Notes: generated from the letters alone by a model not told the origin. Counted from the first letter of the stretch, positions 31,878-40,498 are shown. The stretch is DNA of 62,852 nucleotides from Undivivens sp041652635 (GCA_041652635.1 JBAZGW010000001.1:1-62852), one strand, 5' to 3'. Program-made: numbers and translations.

Positions 31878-33051
31878 CCATCGCTCCTTTTAGGAATTTT
31901 CTCACCCGTGTTCTCCAATCCTTAACCTCCCAGCTCTTCTCCTTCTCGCGCAACAGGCCCAAAGATACCGCTTGAGCATGCGCCACTCCGCAAAAATATT
32001 CCGCGGGAGAATCCAACACGCCGTTCTCCATCCATGACTTAGCCGGGCACTGACTGCAAGCCGGCTTAAGAAAACACCGCGCGCACCTGGCAAGATACGC
32101 GGGACTGTTTACTGTCATACGGCGCATTGCTGGGAAAAAGCTGTCATAAGCTTCCCGGATAGAGCCGTTGATCAGATCATACTCCGTTTTCGGATGCCGC
32201 AGGCTAAGGCACGGATAAAGCTTACCATACGGGTCCAGGCATAAACCGCCTTTCCCCGCTCCGCAAGAAAACAACCTTCTATCCGGCGCGCGCGCTGGGG
32301 CGTTCAAGGCATACTGCATATCCCTGACAAAATCGGCTTTCTGCGAAGGAATGACCCGCAGCCCCTGCTCAGGAGATAACCTGAGATCATTTATACAGTC
32401 GTTCCTGAAAGGATCCCGTCTGACATGCCGGTCAAGAAAAACGTTGATCACCGGAAACCTGTCGGAAGGAAACATCTTCTTGTGCCACTTTCTGAACCGC
32501 CCAACCTCGTGCATATTAAAAGGCAATACCGAAAAATTGACCAGAAAAGGTATCTTATTCTTTAAAAGTATTTTTATCCCTTTGGTGGCGGCGTCAAACG
32601 AACCGGAGGCACGGCTGACGGCTTCATACGGCCCCCGGCTCATACCATAAAGGGTTATATCAATCTCCTCCAGCAAAGGGATCCGGCGGAAAAGCCTTGC
32701 CAGGCGTTCGGTTATCAAGCACGCGTTCGTGCTGAGGACCACCTTAAAGCCGAGTTCCCTGGCGTAAATATACAATTCCTCGAAATCAGGCCGCAATAAT
32801 GGCTCGCCTCCGGTAAAACGCGCCACAAACCAGCCGAAAGAAGCAAAATCCCGCAAATGGCCTTTTAAAGCCGCAACTGACAATTCCTTCTTATGCGGAT
32901 GGGGGGCCTCAAAAGAACGAATTATATAACAATGGCGGCAATTATTATTGCAGCGTTCACTAAGTTCTATATTTATCAGGCCCAAACGCTTTATTTTACT
33001 GTAAAAAGCGCTCTCCACCGGATATTGATCTATATAAGATTTATTTCTCAT
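31852..33051 (-). CDS. Radical SAM/SPASM peptide maturase 1
   Basis: A 399-residue radical SAM enzyme: CNNNCRHC (Cys34, 38, 41) and FTGGEPLLRPDF. The SPASM-type C-terminus has SCGAGKGGLCLDPYGKLYPC, then CARCFLKPACSQCP and AEYFCGVAHA. The first 60 residues closely match maturase 2, so the two are paralogues. I chose ATG 33049-33051 (GGAG upstream), with the alternative start at 33099 giving 16 extra residues. It is the first enzyme gene after the precursor and is separated from it by a stem-loop. Confidence 0.9.
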   Translation of the reverse strand: MRNKSYIDQYPVESAFYSKIKRLGLINIELSERCNNNCRHCYIIRSFEAPHPHKKELSVAALKGHLRDFASFGWFVARFTGGEPLLRPDFEELYIYARELGFKVVLSTNACLITERLARLFRRIPLLEEIDITLYGMSRGPYEAVSRASGSFDAATKGIKILLKNKIPFLVNFSVLPFNMHEVGRFRKWHKKMFPSDRFPVINVFLDRHVRRDPFRNDCINDLRLSPEQGLRVIPSQKADFVRDMQYALNAPARAPDRRLFSCGAGKGGLCLDPYGKLYPCLSLRHPKTEYDLINGSIREAYDSFFPAMRRMTVNSPAYLARCARCFLKPACSQCPAKSWMENGVLDSPAEYFCGVAHAQAVSLGLLREKEKSWEVKDWRTRVRKFLKGAMDEKKGGSG

Positions 33052-33117
33052 AGATAATTCTCCGCCACGGCCTTTACCTTGGTGAACCGTTCCGGTCATT
33101 TTTCAGAAAACCGCGGA

Positions 33118-33168
33118 CGGGCTTTACGAAAAAATACTATCTCGATATTATTTCGTAAAAGCGGCCCG
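33118..33168 (-). promoter_or_regulatory. Intercistronic stem-loop after the precursor gene
   Basis: CGGGC (33118-33122) and TTTACGAAA (33123-33131) pair with TTTCGTAAA (33151-33159) and GCCCG (33164-33168), leaving a small bulge and an AT-rich loop. It begins about 10 bases past the precursor stop. There is no long T-run after it on the minus strand, so it may stabilise or partly attenuate the transcript rather than end it. Such a device would let precursor mRNA exceed that of the enzymes. Confidence 0.6.
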
Positions 33169-33177
33169 GGCTAAATA

Positions 33178-33366
33178 TTAAGAAGACCCCGGAGAGCTGC
33201 ACCAGCCTCCCATAGACCCCTGGCAAGCCCCAAACATAAATCCGGACGGGCCATGAGCGCCATGGTTGCTGAAAACCTTGCAACTAGCCAACACCAATTC
33301 TTCAGGCTTTCCTCTCACCAATATCAAAAGCTTCGGTTTCTCCCACTTTTTCTTGCCTTTAGCCAT
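33178..33366 (-). CDS. Candidate RiPP precursor peptide
   Basis: A 62-residue peptide. I chose ATG 33364-33366, eight bases after GGAGG; the earlier ATG at 33370-33372 is too close to that site. The first half is a charged, leader-like segment with KKKWEKPKLLILVRGKPEEL and VLASCK (Cys28 by my count). The second half is rich in Gly and Ser with His, Phe and two more Cys (NHGAHGPSGFMFGACQGS, then GWCSSPGSS). This split, its length and its position directly before a SPASM maturase and PqqD fit a modified-peptide precursor. I cannot name a family with certainty; the KPKLLILVRGKPEE pattern seems familiar from uncharacterised radical-SAM-linked small proteins. Core and cleavage site are unknown. 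Confidence 0.75.
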   Translation of the reverse strand: MAKGKKKWEKPKLLILVRGKPEELVLASCKVFSNHGAHGPSGFMFGACQGSMGGWCSSPGSS

Positions 33367-33389
33367 ATTCATTACCTCCGGTTAAAAGG

Positions 33390-34304
33390 TTACCGTGAAC
33401 TCTCAAATAACTCCACAACCTTCCCCTTTTTATCAAACTCCAGGACATAAGCCGGAACCGTCCGCGTTATCTGCTCAAGCAAAGGCAACGTATTCTCCCA
33501 CCAGGAAACAGTTTGCAAAGACTTGATCAAACACGCGGATAACCTCTTGAACGTTTCCTTTTTGTTTTCAATGCGAATGATACGGTTAACGCCCGCTTTC
33601 CGCAAGAAAAAAATACCTTTTAAAATAGCATCTCTGCGGCTCACCCGCTGTAATTCCCCGTTATTCCAGGTCCCGTATATCCTGAATTTGCCTCCGAGCC
33701 TGCGCACTACGATACGATCGTCGCACAGGACCTGACCACCGTGCTTACTGAACATACGCGCCAGAGTGGTCTTACCGGCCCCGGAATGCCCGGCAAAAAG
33801 CAAGCCTTCATTAGCGTATATTATTCCGCAGGCGTGAATATAACACGCCCGGCGCGAGGATAAGACCCCGGCAAGCAGGATCTGGTCTGAAGGCAAAAGG
33901 GTCAAAGAATACGCTCCGCCTCTAAGATAAGCGTTTTTATCGGCATGATAAATGTCGAAACGAGAACGACAAATATCGGAAAGGACCAGATTATGTATAC
34001 GCTCCTTTGTCCCCTCCCGCGAAACGCATTTATAAACCAACCTATCCTTAGACCTGTAGACTACCCAAGGAGGGGCATTATAAACCTCTGTCCCTAAAGA
34101 CCCGGGATCCAGGAGCGGTAAGGAAAAATGATGTTTTATTAAAACCATCTCTCCCCGCGCAGGCTTTACGGACTCAAACTCCCTGAATTTCGGATGGAAC
34201 GTCCGCTCGCTGAACGGTAAATCCGATAACAAACAAATATCGATCCCGGCCAATCTGTAATACTTGGCGTTCCCGCTTTTAGCTGCCTTCACAGAAGAAA
34301 CCAT
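33390..34304 (-). CDS. HprK-like kinase domain protein
   Basis: A 304-residue protein with a P-loop GHSGAGKTT (172-180) preceded by YIHACGIIYANEGLLFA and followed by VLCDDRIVVRR, the pattern of HPr kinase-related domains. Such proteins are common in RiPP clusters next to PqqD and nucleotidyltransferase genes, where they may phosphorylate a precursor or an intermediate. There is no HPr-binding CCDC region that I can see. It directly precedes the precursor in the transcript. The ribosome-binding site is GGGGAA at long spacing. Confidence 0.78.
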   Translation of the reverse strand: MVSSVKAAKSGNAKYYRLAGIDICLLSDLPFSERTFHPKFREFESVKPARGEMVLIKHHFSLPLLDPGSLGTEVYNAPPWVVYRSKDRLVYKCVSREGTKERIHNLVLSDICRSRFDIYHADKNAYLRGGAYSLTLLPSDQILLAGVLSSRRACYIHACGIIYANEGLLFAGHSGAGKTTLARMFSKHGGQVLCDDRIVVRRLGGKFRIYGTWNNGELQRVSRRDAILKGIFFLRKAGVNRIIRIENKKETFKRLSACLIKSLQTVSWWENTLPLLEQITRTVPAYVLEFDKKGKVVELFESSR

Positions 34305-34332
34305 TATTCTTATATTCCCCTTTGATAAAGCA

Positions 34333-35550
34333 TCAAGAAATCTTCTCAGCCGCCGCTAAGCATCGGCTTACACCTGCTTTAATATTCCGCGCTTTGCTTA
34401 ATTTACGCCATTTAGCTAGCATTACACCGTCTTTCATTACAAAATACGAAGAACAAAGAAAATTCATTATCTCGAAACGCCTCCGTTTTTCCTTAGAGAT
34501 AATTTGCCCCGGCATTCCGGCCGCAGCAGTATAAGGCCTTCGGGAATACGGGAATATCTGAAAGAACACCTTATTTCTGCCCAACCACTCGGCCAGCTTT
34601 ATGGTTTCATAGAATTCGCTCCTGGTCTCGGATGGAAAACCGAGCATAACATCCGTTTCAAGGATAATTTGCGGATGCATAGCCAATATCTTACGGATTA
34701 CCTCTCTAAAGTCTTCTCCGGTATAAGGCCGGTTCATCAAACCCAAGATCCGGTTACTGGCGGATTGGACCGGAACATTTATGCGCCATATCACTCCTTT
34801 GCGCAAGAACCTCCCCAGGCGCGGCAATATCTCCTTCAATTTATCTGGAGTGATATTCGATATCGCGAATCTGGCGTCTTTGCATATCCGGTTAAGAACC
34901 ACCAGAAGTTCAACGATATCGGTATCTCTATCCGCTCCGTATGCTCCGGCCTCATTAGCCACCAACACGAACTTTTTATACCCACTGTTGACGGCATTAA
35001 CGTATTCGGCTGCTATTTCTGATTCCGGCCGGCTGCGCGGACTTCCAAAAACACGGCGGATAACACAATAACTGCATTTCCCACTGCAGCCCCAGCCGAT
35101 CCTTAGCATATAATCCTTTAATACATAACCGGGATTATAATACTCACTGCCGGGATTCCTCACTTTCGATCCTGAAGGCTTAACTAAAACAACGTCCTGA
35201 AGCCTGAACTTGCCGCCGACGGCGTCCTCTAACTCCGAAAAACGATCAGCCGGAATACAGGTGATATCTTTAAACGCCCGCTCGAGCCTGCCTTTATTGA
35301 TCGCCGGCAGGCAACCGGTGACGATCACCACGGCACTTTTCCTTTTTTCACTCCTGATCCATCTGATAATTAGCATCGCTTCATCTTCCCGCGCACGTAT
35401 GAAAGCACAGGTATAAACGATCACCAGCTCGGCTTCTTTTATATCAGTCGTGATCTTCCAGCCGTTACTGATAAGAAGACCACGCAGCAGATCAAAATCT
35501 GTCCGGGAAGAATAACAGCCGCTTGTTATGGTTATCAACGCCTTTTTCAT
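34333..35550 (-). CDS. MiaB/RimO-type methylthiotransferase lacking TRAM
   Basis: A 405-residue radical SAM enzyme with the full methylthiotransferase Fe-S set. Cys12, Cys48 and Cys80 lie in the N-terminal domain (auxiliary cluster), and CSGKCSYC (155, 159, 162) binds the SAM cluster. The enzyme family moves a methylthio group to tRNA (MiaB, MtaB) or to ribosomal protein S12 (RimO). The protein ends about where the C-terminal TRAM domain, which helps bind the substrate in those enzymes, would begin. With two YcaO-TPR proteins in the same run, a RimO-like action on a peptide is a fair inference. The start overlaps the QueG-like gene as ATGA. Confidence 0.82.
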   Translation of the reverse strand: MKKALITITSGCYSSRTDFDLLRGLLISNGWKITTDIKEAELVIVYTCAFIRAREDEAMLIIRWIRSEKRKSAVVIVTGCLPAINKGRLERAFKDITCIPADRFSELEDAVGGKFRLQDVVLVKPSGSKVRNPGSEYYNPGYVLKDYMLRIGWGCSGKCSYCVIRRVFGSPRSRPESEIAAEYVNAVNSGYKKFVLVANEAGAYGADRDTDIVELLVVLNRICKDARFAISNITPDKLKEILPRLGRFLRKGVIWRINVPVQSASNRILGLMNRPYTGEDFREVIRKILAMHPQIILETDVMLGFPSETRSEFYETIKLAEWLGRNKVFFQIFPYSRRPYTAAAGMPGQIISKEKRRRFEIMNFLCSSYFVMKDGVMLAKWRKLSKARNIKAGVSRCLAAAEKIS

Positions 35551-36404
35551 CGGCTTTTCATCCTATAGTAAAACGTATATTTACCCGGCCTATCCGACCT
35601 TTGCGCGAAGATCAGACTATCCTTTAAATAATGCTTTTTATTAAGCGGGCAGAAGCTCTGGCAGATCCGGCAAGACAGCTTTTGCTCGAAGAAAGCATTA
35701 TTCCATAGTCCGCGCTCTTTAGCAAGACGCCCGATAAGCGCCGGTCTTGCTCCCACCCTGCTGCTGCCCCTGCAAAGGTCATTTTTTCCAGCCCGCAACG
35801 AATAATTGCCAATGATCCCGGCCGGACAATTACGAACGCATATATCGCATTTCTCACAGGCAGGATGCCCCTTAGGAAGAAGCGGCTTGCCCGGCCTCAG
35901 GGCTTCTTCGCTAAAAAGCGCCTGGATCTTCATATCTGAGCCGAAACGGCCGTTAATAAGCAGTGAATTCTTCCCGAACTGCCCCAAACCGGCATAATAA
36001 GCGATACTCTTCAAAAGAACGATTTTTTTAGCGGCGTCGTAATTACCGTAACGCGACCGTTCATGGCCGATGATATTATTCATATCCGCCTTACCGGCCC
36101 CATCCAGAAGATGCGTGCGCACCTTTAGCTTCTTCCAGATGATCTCTGCTACGGAAAGAACGATACTGTCCACCGAATAATCGAACCCTATCGGCGTAAA
36201 ATGCAACAAAGATATTATAGACCTGGTCCCGGGAAGTATTTCAGCCGGACGGGCGCTCCATCTTGGCCCTCCGTATATATCGGGTATATTACAAAAAAAC
36301 CTCTTCCCTTCTTCCAAATATCCCGGATCACAGACTCCAAGGACACAAATACTCTTAAGCGCTGCAGGTAGTATATCATAGATATCGGAAGCGCCGATCT
36401 TCAT
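35547..36404 (-). CDS. QueG-like Fe-S reductase
   Basis: A 285-residue protein of the epoxyqueuosine reductase (QueG) superfamily, whose known members bind cobalamin and two [4Fe-4S] clusters. AYYAGLGQFGKNSLLINGRF (about 136-155) is the family core. The cluster ligands are CEKCDICVRNCP (183, 186, 189, 193) and CRICQSFCP (245, 248, 252). It is shorter than QueG (about 380) and lacks the C-terminal HEAT repeats used for tRNA binding. No queuosine genes are nearby. Its position among peptide-modifying genes suggests a non-tRNA substrate. ATGA overlap on both sides. Confidence 0.78.
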   Translation of the reverse strand: MKIGASDIYDILPAALKSICVLGVCDPGYLEEGKRFFCNIPDIYGGPRWSARPAEILPGTRSIISLLHFTPIGFDYSVDSIVLSVAEIIWKKLKVRTHLLDGAGKADMNNIIGHERSRYGNYDAAKKIVLLKSIAYYAGLGQFGKNSLLINGRFGSDMKIQALFSEEALRPGKPLLPKGHPACEKCDICVRNCPAGIIGNYSLRAGKNDLCRGSSRVGARPALIGRLAKERGLWNNAFFEQKLSCRICQSFCPLNKKHYLKDSLIFAQRSDRPGKYTFYYRMKSR

Positions 36405-37630
36405 TTCTGCCAGCCTCGTATCCGCAATGAAAAACAGCCCTTAATTAACCGATACAGAATGAACAAAAAACGTATCCGGTATAACAACCTTGACTTCTTG
36501 GTATACGGCCTTAAGCCGTAATAATTGCAAAATTGCTCTTGCGGGATATTGATTATATACCTTACCGGCTCAAACAAACCGTCATACAACAGGAACTGGC
36601 TGAATAAATACCCGTTTTTTTCGCCGTCGGCTGCCGGCGCGCGGCGGGAATGCCGGTCTATGAAATTGGCGATCATTCTCTTCTTACAGCCGCTGAGCTT
36701 CAACCGCTCAAACACCCGGCCGCAGGTCAAGCCCGGCATAATAATATCAGCCTGGCATAAAGAGAAATACACGCTGGAACGCATTCTGCCTCGGAAGGAC
36801 TCTTTCAATATATAATCCCAATCAAACCCGCGTTCATATTTTTCCAAAAGAAGTTTCAGATCAAGGATATTCTTCAGGCATTGTATCTTGCCGAATCTAC
36901 GCAAATGCAATGCCAGGCAAAAAAAGGAATCTTCCGGAGAAGGAACGGCGAACCTTTGCCCCTGCGCATCTTCTATGGCTCTTTCCCGCTCCCAGATCCG
37001 CGGTAAGAGCTCCGGCCCGTTCCGTTTATAATCCAACATCCAATGCACTTCAAGGACCGGCGCCCGCGGGACGTCGATCCTGTGAAAAACCAGGTGGTAG
37101 TGCCGTTGTCTCCAATATTCTTTCTTTAATCCATGCAATTCCTGCCTGTAATTCAATCCAACCAAAACCCGCTCGGCACGGCAAAGATCAGCCTCCCGGA
37201 CCAGGATATCTATATCACTCATCGTCCTCGCGGGAGAAGATGAATACAGGTCGCTCAGTAATGCCACCCCTTTTAAGGGCAGAACGGCGATACCGGAACC
37301 CCGAAAAGCATCCGATACGCGTAAAAACTCTTTAGATAAAGACTGGCACCAAGCAAGACAACGATAATAATAATCCCGCATGGATGACATAACCTCCGGC
37401 GAAACCTGCAAATCATGGTTTTTAAGCGCCGGATAAACGACTGGGACCACTTCATGATACTCAGCCAAGCCCCTGAATTTGACCCAATCCAGCTGTTCCC
37501 AAGAATCTGCCTCAGGGCTTAACTTGCCATGCGCGATCGCGCCTTTAAGCAGATCAAGCAATAAACCATACTCCGGGGATATCTGCTTAATACGCAATAA
37601 TTCACGGCTCACGGGGAAACTTTCTGGCAT
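36401..37630 (-). CDS. Nucleotidyltransferase family protein (PF14907-like)
   Basis: A 409-residue protein with the uncharacterised nucleotidyltransferase pattern VLPLKGVALLSDLYSS, then SPARTMSDIDILV, giving the DxD metal pair of the fold. The rest is helical with EVHWMLDYKR and LALHLRRFGKI. Members of this family occur with HprK-like kinases, PqqD and SPASM enzymes in RiPP clusters, where they may adenylate or otherwise modify peptide or partner. It overlaps the glycosyltransferase gene by 29 bases upstream, making this the first or second gene of the unit. Confidence 0.72.
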   Translation of the reverse strand: MPESFPVSRELLRIKQISPEYGLLLDLLKGAIAHGKLSPEADSWEQLDWVKFRGLAEYHEVVPVVYPALKNHDLQVSPEVMSSMRDYYYRCLAWCQSLSKEFLRVSDAFRGSGIAVLPLKGVALLSDLYSSSPARTMSDIDILVREADLCRAERVLVGLNYRQELHGLKKEYWRQRHYHLVFHRIDVPRAPVLEVHWMLDYKRNGPELLPRIWERERAIEDAQGQRFAVPSPEDSFFCLALHLRRFGKIQCLKNILDLKLLLEKYERGFDWDYILKESFRGRMRSSVYFSLCQADIIMPGLTCGRVFERLKLSGCKKRMIANFIDRHSRRAPAADGEKNGYLFSQFLLYDGLFEPVRYIINIPQEQFCNYYGLRPYTKKSRLLYRIRFLFILYRLIKGCFSLRIRGWQK

Positions 37631-39089
37631 AGCGAAATATCTTCAGCCCTTCCATAACGGATGAATATTCCAGCATAAAATCTTGCGACATACGGGTATT
37701 CACCGATTCGGAATTCTCATCCATATTGCCGTCTCTGGCCCAATCCAAAGATATTACCCAGAACCGGTCGTATCCCAGCAGGCTGATCTTGTCCAAAGGA
37801 ATATTAACCGCGTCTTCCTGAAACGGCCTTTGCCAGGTAGTATCGGGATACTCCGGATCAAAGAAAAAGAACAGTGCCGCGTTTCTCTCTGCGCGGTAAA
37901 AAGAAAGTGACGGCATTATCGACTGATTGGTGATCGCCACGGCATCACCGGGCTTCACATTTTTATCCAGAAAATCGGCTATGGGCTTCACCGGTTTCTT
38001 GCTAAAAACCCCCATGTGATATTGCAGCGGCATCACCATCGTATCCGAAAAGAAACCATACAAACCGAGAAGAAGCAACGCGGAAAATAAAGACACGATT
38101 ATCCTTCTGCTTATCCCGCGCAGCAGAAAAATGCCGCCGGCAAGAAAGAGATAGAAATAAGGGCTAAAGATTATCAAGCCGCGGGTAAGATAAACGGGAA
38201 AAACAAAACGTGAAAAGAAAAAGATCATTATCACGGGGACAATAAATAAAAACACGGAAAAAAGGCACTCTCGCTTTTTATTGCGCAGCGCTTCTACTAA
38301 CGCCCGGAAGCACAATATGCCTGCCAACGCGACGCATAAGATAAACGGGTAAAAAAAAGAATTATACCCCAGGATAAAATTACCTATGGTTATAAAAGGA
38401 GCCTGCCAACCCGGGGCAGATATCCAGAAACCGTTCTTTACATAAATTAATTTAGCCAGGAATTTAGGCAAATAAAGGCTGAAAAAAGCAAAAAATACGA
38501 TCGAAGCGTAAAGAGCCTCTTTTATTTTTCGTAGATGAAGAAGATATAAAAACTGGCCTACTGCCAGGAAAAGCATGAAATAATTGGTATAGACCGCCAG
38601 AAGCAATGTCATTATAAATCCCAGGCGGGAACTTATTTTATTGTCCGCGGCGGTTCTAACGAGAAAAAATACCGAGGCCAGGCTTAAGAATAACGCCATG
38701 CTGTAATCTCTGGCCTCCTGCGCGTACCAAAGTTGGAACGGCGACAACCCCATTAAGAGAGCCGCGGTTACGGCGATTTTATCCCCAAAGGCGCGTTTTG
38801 CGGTTAAAAAAAGCAGGATTACGGAAAGAAAACTAAAGATCGCTGAAGGAAGCCTGAAGAAAAATTCCGTGAGCGGGAATATCTTTATCCAGAAATGCAG
38901 AAAGACCCAGTATAACGGCGCGTTCCAGTTCCCCCAGGGGTATTGCGCGTAACTTATACTGCCGATCTCATCATACCAAAGATCATGTTTCCCCAATCCG
39001 TAAACCCGCAGGACCAGAATAACCGCGAAGAACAACAAATAGCCGAACCTGCGCGGCATTGCGGCACGATCATTTACCGATATACCCAT
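37602..39089 (-). CDS. ArnT/PMT-like membrane glycosyltransferase
   Basis: A 495-residue protein with about eleven membrane helices and the opening loop motif LGKHDLWYDEIGSISYAQYP, in which the acidic residue (WYDE) is the usual catalytic Asp/Glu of GT-C enzymes. ALLMGLSPFQLWYAQEARDY is the second conserved block. These enzymes transfer a sugar from a polyprenyl-phosphate donor to lipid, protein or other acceptors on the outer face of the membrane. The tight overlap with the nucleotidyltransferase gene could tie it to the peptide cluster, but a role in cell-surface glycosylation is as likely. Confidence 0.8.
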   Translation of the reverse strand: MGISVNDRAAMPRRFGYLLFFAVILVLRVYGLGKHDLWYDEIGSISYAQYPWGNWNAPLYWVFLHFWIKIFPLTEFFFRLPSAIFSFLSVILLFLTAKRAFGDKIAVTAALLMGLSPFQLWYAQEARDYSMALFLSLASVFFLVRTAADNKISSRLGFIMTLLLAVYTNYFMLFLAVGQFLYLLHLRKIKEALYASIVFFAFFSLYLPKFLAKLIYVKNGFWISAPGWQAPFITIGNFILGYNSFFYPFILCVALAGILCFRALVEALRNKKRECLFSVFLFIVPVIMIFFFSRFVFPVYLTRGLIIFSPYFYLFLAGGIFLLRGISRRIIVSLFSALLLLGLYGFFSDTMVMPLQYHMGVFSKKPVKPIADFLDKNVKPGDAVAITNQSIMPSLSFYRAERNAALFFFFDPEYPDTTWQRPFQEDAVNIPLDKISLLGYDRFWVISLDWARDGNMDENSESVNTRMSQDFMLEYSSVMEGLKIFRYARKFPREP

Positions 39090-39097
39090 AAATCCAT

Positions 39098-39760
39098 TTA
39101 CTCCGTTTCACGGCAAGAATTAAAAAGGAAATACGCGATGAACGCCGTCAGCAACAGCACTGCCGCGATAATTATCCAAAAGGACACCGGTTGCATGCGC
39201 GTTGAAAGCACTTTATATATCCCCCGCATACCGAAAAGAATAAACACGCAGGCGGCAAACCACTTGATCGCCCTATCCGGTAGATGCTTACGAATAATGA
39301 TACCGGCGACGATCCCGATAGCATCGGCGCTGATCATGCCCAAAGTAGTGCCAAGAAGCACATAAACGGCATTTCCGTATTCCACGGACAGACTGACCGT
39401 GGCCAGCTGAGTTTTATCGCCCATTTCCGCCAAAAAAAACGCGATAGCCACAGTGAACACCGGGCCGAAAGGCGAAGCGCCGGCAACTACTTTATCGATT
39501 TTGTCCCCTCTGATAGTCCATAGCCCGAAAATGATAAAAGAAAGCGCGGCAATGAATGATACAATATCCAGCGGGATCACCTTTGACAAGAACCTGCCGA
39601 AGGCTACCGCTAAAGAGTGGTTCAGCAATGTGGCCAGAAAAACGCCGATGAGGACCTTGAAAACGCTGTACTTGGCCGCAAACGCCATCGCCAATAACTG
39701 CGTCTTATCCCCCATTTCCGCCAGCGTGACAAAAATATAAGAAGCTAAAAAAACCGCCAT
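39098..39760 (-). CDS. GDT1/TMEM165 (UPF0016) family cation transporter
   Basis: A 220-residue membrane protein with the two repeated signature motifs LAEMGDKTQLLAMAFAAKYS (near the N-terminus) and FLAEMGDKTQLATVSLSVEY (mid-protein). The E-x-G-D-K/R-T motif is diagnostic of the family, which exports Mn2+ or Ca2+. Six to seven helices are expected. It ends eight bases before the glycosyltransferase start. Confidence 0.92.
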   Translation of the reverse strand: MAVFLASYIFVTLAEMGDKTQLLAMAFAAKYSVFKVLIGVFLATLLNHSLAVAFGRFLSKVIPLDIVSFIAALSFIIFGLWTIRGDKIDKVVAGASPFGPVFTVAIAFFLAEMGDKTQLATVSLSVEYGNAVYVLLGTTLGMISADAIGIVAGIIIRKHLPDRAIKWFAACVFILFGMRGIYKVLSTRMQPVSFWIIIAAVLLLTAFIAYFLFNSCRETE

Positions 39761-39806
39761 CGCAACCGGCCTTCAAAAAAAGATATCTTTATTCCGCAAC
39801 TCATCC

Positions 39807-40484
39807 TTATTTACCCTGCTTATTCTTCCTTCTCACCAGCCATTTTATGAATTCTCCGAAAAGATCTATCATTCCCAGCAAGAAACTAAGAATGATCAGC
39901 CAGATTATCCTGGCATCGATCTTTTCCTTCTCCACCAGAAGCTCGTCTTTAAGATGAAAGGCGATCACGAGCACGATCATCCAGATAAATAGTTTGTATT
40001 CCTGGCTTTTGATCAGCCGCTTGAAACTGAACGGCCATTTCTCGCCCTTTGGGTAAGGCCGGAATGACGGGAATATCGCCGGCACGCTTTTTTTATAATC
40101 AAGGAAAGCCTGTTTAAAATTATTCTCCAATAACTGTTCCTCTTTTCTGATAGTGCGCAGATATACCGCCAGCATCCCCACAAAGAATACCGCCCCGATG
40201 TAATAAATATTCAACATTATCACAAAACCGCAGAACAAAAGCATCGTCCCCAGGTAAAGAGGGTGCCGCACGAACGCATAGGGGCCTGAAGTGGTAAGCT
40301 TCTCAGATTTGATCGCGTAACCGTTGGCCCAGGACCGCAGAAGCAGACCCAGAATAATGATCCCCAGTCCGTATCTTATGGAAATGTCGCTGGAGTTGGC
40401 GTAAATGATCACTAAAACCCCGAAGGGATATAATAACGCGAAGCGCAGTTTAAAACTCCGTTTAATACGTTGCTTGATATTCAT
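39807..40484 (-). CDS. Isoprenylcysteine carboxyl methyltransferase-like protein
   Basis: A 225-residue membrane protein with the ICMT/PEMT fold markers: GPYAFVRHPLYLGTMLLFCG, and RTIRKEEQLLENNFKQAFLD followed by YKKSVPAIFP. The R-H-P and E-E motifs bind SAM and the acceptor. Bacterial members methylate lipids or small molecules and rarely prenylated cysteine; no prenyltransferase is in the window. Three further membrane helices follow in the C-terminal 60 residues. AAAGGAA precedes the ATG. Confidence 0.82.
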   Translation of the reverse strand: MNIKQRIKRSFKLRFALLYPFGVLVIIYANSSDISIRYGLGIIILGLLLRSWANGYAIKSEKLTTSGPYAFVRHPLYLGTMLLFCGFVIMLNIYYIGAVFFVGMLAVYLRTIRKEEQLLENNFKQAFLDYKKSVPAIFPSFRPYPKGEKWPFSFKRLIKSQEYKLFIWMIVLVIAFHLKDELLVEKEKIDARIIWLIILSFLLGMIDLFGEFIKWLVRRKNKQGK

Positions 40485-40498
40485 TTGTTCCTTTCTTT

